Source: Acetobacteraceae bacterium
Lineage (GTDB): Bacteria; Pseudomonadota; Alphaproteobacteria; Acetobacterales; Acetobacteraceae
Direction: 5' to 3'
Length of the DNA: 9,408 nt
Assembly: GCA_947476855.1 (NCBI GenBank)
Contig: CANJSR010000172.1
Coordinates: forward strand, 1 to 9,408
The notes beneath the pieces were generated by a model. That model searched no databases. It had not been told where the DNA came from and worked only from the letters and a program-made list of their open reading frames with translations. Shown piece after piece: positions 5,641-9,408 of this stretch. Position numbers and translations under genes: made by a program. Position 1 is the stretch's first letter, and every line of letters starts with the position of its first letter.

Positions 5641-5819
5641 GGCGGATTGCGAGGGATTTCAACACGGCCAGCGCCCAACACGGGATACTTCCACCCCTGG
5701 GGGACGGATCGGCCCTTCCAGGCCGGTCCGAAGACCCTCCCGGAGGGGTCTGTGTCGTGTATCATCCTCCCGCGCGAGCCTCCGCCGCAACTGGATTCGG
5801 CGGCGGGTGACCGCGGTGT
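5641..5819. other. Spacer downstream of the amidase with several hairpins and no gene
   Basis: Together with the promoter and leader of rpmF this completes a 300-base gene-free stretch (5520-5819). It holds CCGCCG/CGGCGG (5782-5787 with 5798-5803, ten-base loop), AGACCC/GGGTCT (5732-5737 with 5746-5751) and a short CGGCC/GGCCG pair near 5710-5725. The first begins 17 bases beyond the amidase stop codon and could end its transcript, but none is followed by a T-run. A short frame at 5583-5765 on the minus strand shows no domain and does not look coding. Confidence 0.4.
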
Positions 5820-7091
5820 CTACCCGATCGCGGCCGCGACCCACTGCGCCCAGGCCAGGACCGCCCGGTCATCGCCGCGCCGCCCGACGATCTGGATCCC
5901 CAGTGGCATCCCGTTTCGCCCCAGCCCCGCCGGCACCGTCACGCAAGGGACATGCAGGCTCGTCCAGATGAAGTTGAACGCCGGGTCGCCGGTCCAGCCC
6001 AGCCCCTCGGGCGCTTCCCCCGGCGCGGACGGCGTCACCAGGATGTCCAGGTCCCCCATCGCCGGCCCAAACCCAAGCTGGGTCGATTCGAACACCCCAT
6101 AGGCCGCCTTGAGCGCCGCCTCGTCCTGCGCCAGGCCAAACGCCAGCCGGTCGCGCAATGCCTCGCTGATCGCTTCCCGGTGATGCGCCAGCTCCCATCC
6201 CAGCGCCCGGGCGCTTTCGGCGTTCATGACGATCGGATGCGCGTCCTTCAGCGCGGCGCAGTCCGATGGCAGGGCAAAGTCCCGCACCGTCGCGCCGGCC
6301 CGCGCCAGGACCTCCGCCACCTGGGGCAGCAGCGCCTGGGTCTCGGGCGCGGCACCCTCCCAACTCGGGGACAGGCACAGCCCGATCCGAGGCGCCCGCG
6401 CCGGCCGGACATCCGGATCGCCCAGGTCCCGGCCCGACACCGCACCCGCGAACAATGCGCAATCGGCGACGGATCGCGCCATGACACCCACGGTATCAAG
6501 GCTCGCCGACATGATCTTCATCCCCGCCCGGTCGATCATCCCGAAGCTCGGCTTGTAGCCGACCGCCCCGCAATAGGCGGCCGGGCGGATGATGCTGCCC
6601 GCGGTCTGGGTCCCGTAGGCGAGCGGGAACATCCCATCCGCCACCCCCGCGGCCGACCCGGACGATGATCCCCCCGGCGTATGCGCCGGATTGGCGGGGT
6701 TGCCGGTCGGGCCCGGCTTGCGCGTCGCGAACTCGGTCGTGACCGTCTTGCCCATGACCACGCCCCCCGCGGCCCTCGCCCAGGCAACCGGGGCGCTGTC
6801 CGCCCGAGGCCGCCAGCCGGCCCAGATGGGAGACCCATATTCGCTCGGTAAATCAGCGGTATCCAGAACGTCCTTCACACCAATAGGCAACCCGTGCAAA
6901 GGTCCTGGCCGAGCGGCCCGCGCGCCGGCGAGGGCGGCTTTCGGGTCGATCGTGGCGAAAGCCCGGATCGTTGGCTCCCGGGCGGCGACCCGCTCCAGGC
7001 ACGCCTCCATCAGTGTCACCGGGTCCAACGTCCCGGCCTGCATACGGTGCAGCGCCTGTTTCGCGGTGAGCGTGTGAATCGCCTGCGACAT
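5820..7091 (-). CDS. Amidase-signature family hydrolase
   Basis: A 423-aa enzyme of the amidase signature family, which hydrolyses amide bonds. The Ser-cisSer-Lys triad is intact: K73 in GLPIGVKDVLDTADLP, cis-S142 in the signature PGGSSSGSAAGVADG and nucleophile S166 in GTQTAGSIIRPAAYCG. The spacings of 69 and 24 residues match well-known members such as malonamidase E2. The C-terminal VPAGLGRNGMPLGIQIVGRRGDD block is also typical. It is shorter than GatA, no gatB or gatC is nearby, and the nucleophile motif is GTQTAGS rather than GSDTGGS, so a GatA role is unlikely; the substrate cannot be read from sequence. The ATG at 7091 has GGAG nine bases upstream. The open frame continues upstream to 7727, but that part is antisense to better-supported genes. 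No signal peptide; divergent from the 7161 gene with 69 bp between. Confidence 0.92.
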   Translation of the reverse strand: MSQAIHTLTAKQALHRMQAGTLDPVTLMEACLERVAAREPTIRAFATIDPKAALAGARAARPGPLHGLPIGVKDVLDTADLPSEYGSPIWAGWRPRADSAPVAWARAAGGVVMGKTVTTEFATRKPGPTGNPANPAHTPGGSSSGSAAGVADGMFPLAYGTQTAGSIIRPAAYCGAVGYKPSFGMIDRAGMKIMSASLDTVGVMARSVADCALFAGAVSGRDLGDPDVRPARAPRIGLCLSPSWEGAAPETQALLPQVAEVLARAGATVRDFALPSDCAALKDAHPIVMNAESARALGWELAHHREAISEALRDRLAFGLAQDEAALKAAYGVFESTQLGFGPAMGDLDILVTPSAPGEAPEGLGWTGDPAFNFIWTSLHVPCVTVPAGLGRNGMPLGIQIVGRRGDDRAVLAWAQWVAAAIG

Positions 7092-7160
7092 GCCTGAATT
7101 CTCCGCTTTTTCGTACCCATCCCCTGGCGCGATGGGCCTTCCGGGGCCATCCTGACAGCG

Positions 7161-7709
7161 ATGGACGCGCATGAGCAGCCCCCATCCGTTCGTGTAGGCG
7201 CTGGCCCCGACGGATCGCTGACCTATCAGGTAAGCATCCCCCCCGAGGTGCTGCCCCCGGTGCTCGGCCGCGATCTGGAGCGGGCGTGGTACGCCGCGCG
7301 CAACGCCGCGCTGGAGGAACGCTGGGGCACGGTGCGCGGCTTCCGCTTCGCCCGGCCGGATGGATCGCACACCGATCTCGCGCTGGCCGACCGCGATGCG
7401 TGCTGCTGGGTGGGGGCGGTCGATCTGACCTTCGGGATCGCCAACGCGCATGGCCTGTCCGTCTGCCTGCGGCTGCTGGCCCTGGTCGACCTGCTGGCGC
7501 GCGCGCCATGGGCCCGCCCGATGGTCCAGATCGCCCGCGACGGCGCGGACCTGCATCCGGCCCTGTTGCGGACAGCGGCCATTCAGCCGTTGACGGAACA
7601 CGGCCGGTTCGATGAAACGGGGTTTCGCATCCGCCTTTCCCGCTATGCCGTCGGCGCCCGGCTCGAGTCGTCCGCCCCCGCACCCCGCCTGACAGGAGCC
7701 ACGCCATGA
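7161..7709 (+). CDS. Hypothetical protein, first gene of a coupled three-gene cassette
   Basis: A 182-aa protein I do not recognise. It has no signal peptide, membrane helix or familiar motif. It appears to be a compact soluble protein: an N-terminal part with GSLTYQVSIPPEVLPPVLG, a charged helix (LERAWYAARNAALEERWG), a CCWVGAVDLTFGI strand region with adjacent cysteines, a hydrophobic segment, LSVCLRLLALVDLLARAPW, too charged at its edges to be a clear membrane span, and a variable tail. Coding is supported by the four-base ATGA overlap with the lipoprotein gene and by sensible amino-acid composition, in contrast to the arginine- and proline-rich antisense frame. The ATG at 7161 has only a weak ribosome-binding site. 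Its position beside a lipoprotein and an exporter suggests a shared pathway, but no function should be assigned. Confidence 0.72.
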   Translation: MDAHEQPPSVRVGAGPDGSLTYQVSIPPEVLPPVLGRDLERAWYAARNAALEERWGTVRGFRFARPDGSHTDLALADRDACCWVGAVDLTFGIANAHGLSVCLRLLALVDLLARAPWARPMVQIARDGADLHPALLRTAAIQPLTEHGRFDETGFRIRLSRYAVGARLESSAPAPRLTGATP

Positions 7710-8131
7710 GCCGATCCGCCCTATCATTGTCCCGGATCGGCCTGGGTTCCGTCCTGGCCCTGGTTCTGCTGACCGGGTGTGACACGGGATCGATGGGCGG
7801 GGCCGCCCCGCCGGCCGGCGCGACCGCGATCGGGGCCGGCCCCGGCGGGATGGACGCCGCCGTGCTGGACGCCTGCCGCAAGCGGGCCAACGAAATCTAC
7901 GACCGGCAGAACCGCGCCGAGATCTATTCCCCGCAATCCGGCGTCAATAGCCCGCTGTCCGGCAACTATGTCGACAGTTCCCTGACCCGCGGCCTGTCGT
8001 CCCGCTTCGGGCATGACCAGTTGATTCGGGAGTGCATCCGCACCGCCAACGTCTCCCGCGCGCCCGCCGATGGGCCGGCCGACGCCGCGACCCCGCCGCC
8101 GGCGCCAGCCCCGACGGGTACCCGCCGCTGA
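7706..8131 (+). CDS. Small predicted lipoprotein
   Basis: A 141-aa precursor with a classic lipoprotein signal peptide: basic start MSRSALSLSR, hydrophobic core IGLGSVLALV and lipobox LLTGC with C25 as the lipid-modified residue. The residue after the cysteine is aspartate; in E. coli Asp at +2 retains lipoproteins in the inner membrane, so an inner-membrane location is possible, though the rule is less reliable outside enterics. The mature part has a conserved-looking centre (LDACRKRANEIYDRQNRAE, then SPLSGNYVDSSLTRGLSS and IRECIRT) with two cysteines that could form a disulfide, and a disordered tail rich in Pro and Ala. AGGAG (7694-7698) is seven bases upstream of the ATG, and the start overlaps the previous stop as ATGA. 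Similar small lipoproteins occur in acetic acid bacteria to my knowledge; the function is unknown. Confidence 0.82.
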   Translation: MSRSALSLSRIGLGSVLALVLLTGCDTGSMGGAAPPAGATAIGAGPGGMDAAVLDACRKRANEIYDRQNRAEIYSPQSGVNSPLSGNYVDSSLTRGLSSRFGHDQLIRECIRTANVSRAPADGPADAATPPPAPAPTGTRR

Positions 8132-8132
8132 C

Positions 8133-9362
8133 GTGGCCAGCCTATCGGCCCTGAGCGGCGTTTTCCGCTACCGCAACGCCAAGATTTTTTACTCCGGCAG
8201 CATCGTCTGCTGGACCGGTTCCTGGGTCCAACGCATCGCCACCGACTGGCTGGCCTGGGAACTGACGCATTCAGCCTTCTGGGTCGGCGTGCTTGCCTTC
8301 GCGACCCTGATCCCCTCGATCGTCATCTCGCCCCTCGCGGGCGCCTACGCCGACCGGCTGGACCGGGTGCGGCTGGTCATGGTGTCGGAGTTCATCGCCT
8401 CCGCCCAGGCAGCCGCCTTGGTGGCCCTGGTGCTGACCGGACAGATCCGGATCGAGTACATGGTCGCGCTGGCCTTCATCAATGGCGCGGCCGAGACCTT
8501 CGCCCAACCCGCCCGCCAGTGCCTGCTTCCCGGCCTGGTCGACCGCCAGTTCCTGCCCGGGGCGGTTGCGCTGAACTCCCTGACCTATAACATCGCCCGC
8601 TTCATCGGGCCGGCGATGTCGGGGCCGATGATCGTAATGTGGGGCGTCGTGCCCTCGATCGCGCTGAACGGGATCGCCTTCCTGTATGCGGCCGTCACCA
8701 TGGCGATGCTGCGGCTCGATCCCGGCATCCGCCGCGGCATCCGCTCCTCCCACTCCGTCCTGCATGATGCGATCGAGGGCGTGCGCTACGTCTCCCGCCA
8801 CAAGGGCATCGGGCCGATCCTGCTGTTCGCCGCGACCGCCGGCATCACGTTGCGTTCGATCCCCGAGTTGCTGCCGCCCTATGTCTCCGTCCTGTTCGGC
8901 CGTGGGGCGGAGGGGCTGGCGGTGCTGACCAGCGCCATGGGGGTCGCGGCGATGGCCGGTGGCTTCTGGATCGCCATCCGCGGCCGGGTGGAGGGGCTGA
9001 CGACCGTCGCCCTGATCGCCGTCGGCGTGCTGATCGGCGGCTGCACCCTGTTCGTCGCGACCGGCAGTTTCGAGGTCGCGATCATCGCCATCATCGTCAT
9101 GGGCGCCTCCACCCCCACGCACGGGATTTCCATCCAGACGCTGCTGCAGAACGCGTCCTCCACAGGGATGGTGGGAAGGGTGCTCAGTCTGTGGGGGATG
9201 ATCACCCGCGCCGCCCCGGCCGTGGGCGCGTTGCTGTATGGGACGGCGTCGGAGTTCGCCGGCCTCCGCATCCCGGTCTTCGTCGGCTGCGCGCTGTGCC
9301 TGTGCATGTGGGTCTATACCTGGCGGCGGCGGAAGGCGATCGCGGCGGCGCTGGAAGGGTAG
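8133..9362 (+). CDS. MFS transporter of the EntS-like (MFS_3) exporter type
   Basis: A 409-aa inner-membrane protein with about 12 hydrophobic segments in two halves, split by a charged loop near residues 195-225 (DPGIRRGIRSSHSVLHDAIEGVRYVSRHKG). The loop between helices 2 and 3, GAYADRLDRVRLV (70-82), fits the major-facilitator motif A. FRYRNAKIFYSGSIVCWTG, MQ-type WVQRIATDWLAWELT, and PARQCLLPGLVDRQFLPGAVALNS are typical of the MFS_3 group that includes the enterobactin exporter EntS, so proton-driven export of a small molecule is likely; the substrate is unknown. I choose GTG at 8133, one base after the lipoprotein stop. An ATG at 8070 is in frame but adds 21 Arg/Pro-rich residues read from inside the lipoprotein gene and has no ribosome-binding site. 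The GTG also lacks a clear one, so coupling is likely. Confidence 0.9.
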   Translation: MASLSALSGVFRYRNAKIFYSGSIVCWTGSWVQRIATDWLAWELTHSAFWVGVLAFATLIPSIVISPLAGAYADRLDRVRLVMVSEFIASAQAAALVALVLTGQIRIEYMVALAFINGAAETFAQPARQCLLPGLVDRQFLPGAVALNSLTYNIARFIGPAMSGPMIVMWGVVPSIALNGIAFLYAAVTMAMLRLDPGIRRGIRSSHSVLHDAIEGVRYVSRHKGIGPILLFAATAGITLRSIPELLPPYVSVLFGRGAEGLAVLTSAMGVAAMAGGFWIAIRGRVEGLTTVALIAVGVLIGGCTLFVATGSFEVAIIAIIVMGASTPTHGISIQTLLQNASSTGMVGRVLSLWGMITRAAPAVGALLYGTASEFAGLRIPVFVGCALCLCMWVYTWRRRKAIAAALEG

Positions 9363-9397
9363 GGCGGAGTATCGCACCGGCCTCCGGAATGGTGCCA

Positions 9398-9408
9398 CCC
9401 GTCCTGGC
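9398..9408. repeat. Partial copy of the repeat start seen at 1722
   Basis: The last 11 bases of the window, CCCGTCCTGGC, are identical to 1722-1732, where they lead into the GGCCGGG...CCCGGCC stem-loop. The match is cut off by the window edge. Both sites lie downstream of a plus-strand gene. Eleven GC-rich bases could match by chance. Confidence 0.3.

Noticed and set aside
5583..5765. 60-residue minus-strand frame upstream of rpmF, considered as a DUF177-like or leader gene
   Set aside because: It is too short for DUF177, has no conserved motif, and spans the hairpins and the promoter candidate.
7092..7727. Upstream continuation of the amidase open frame, adding about 212 residues
   Set aside because: The added part is Arg/Gln/Pro-rich, shows no domain and is antisense to the 182-aa gene and the start of the lipoprotein gene. 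The amidase fold begins normally at the ATG at 7091, which has its own ribosome-binding site.
8070..8132. Longer MFS start at ATG 8070
   Set aside because: The added residues are an Arg/Pro-rich out-of-frame reading of the lipoprotein tail, with no ribosome-binding site; GTG at 8133 fits the family start.
8271..9398. 375-residue minus-strand frame opposite the MFS gene
   Set aside because: Asp/Gly/Arg/Gln-rich shadow with no domain; the plus strand encodes a clear 12-helix transporter.

Overview
The window is GC-rich, tightly packed chromosomal DNA from an alphaproteobacterium. The gene order rpmF-plsX-fabH-ihfA-merR, the alpha-type EttA start and a small 'DACRKRANEIYDRQNRAEIY'-type lipoprotein together suggest the acetic acid bacteria (Acetobacteraceae). 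The genus is a guess from general knowledge, not a search result.

Layout. (1) 1-762, minus strand: the first 65 codons of ettA, an ABC-F translation factor, preceded by a lysozyme-like transglycosylase gene with no visible signal peptide. (2) 815-1660, plus strand: a calcineurin-type metallophosphoesterase, divergent from the transglycosylase. (3) 1661-2069: no credible gene. It holds several strong palindromes that look like a composite of dispersed intergenic repeats, some able to form mutually exclusive hairpins. (4) 2070-2146, minus strand: a tRNA with anticodon CAU and an encoded CCA end. (5) 2214-5519, minus strand: a conserved block transcribed rpmF (ribosomal protein L32), plsX, fabH, ihfA, merR. 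PlsX makes acyl-phosphate for phospholipid synthesis and FabH starts fatty acid synthesis. IHF-alpha is a DNA-bending protein, and the MerR-type regulator often follows it in this group. A good promoter candidate lies 93 to 121 bases before rpmF, and ihfA may have its own promoter. (6) 5520-5819: the rpmF promoter region and hairpins downstream of the amidase. (7) 5820-7091, minus strand: an amidase-signature hydrolase with an intact Ser-cisSer-Lys triad. (8) 7161-9362, plus strand and divergent from the amidase: three closely coupled genes, namely an unrecognised 182-aa protein, a small lipoprotein and an MFS exporter. The last 46 bases hold no gene, but end on a match to the repeat in region 3.

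Most of the window is ordinary housekeeping DNA. I do not see a clear new biological system. The parts most worth a second look are the repeat region beside the tRNA, the fabH-ihfA spacer (a strong inverted repeat and a possible leaderless ihfA start), and the coupled unknown-lipoprotein-exporter cassette.
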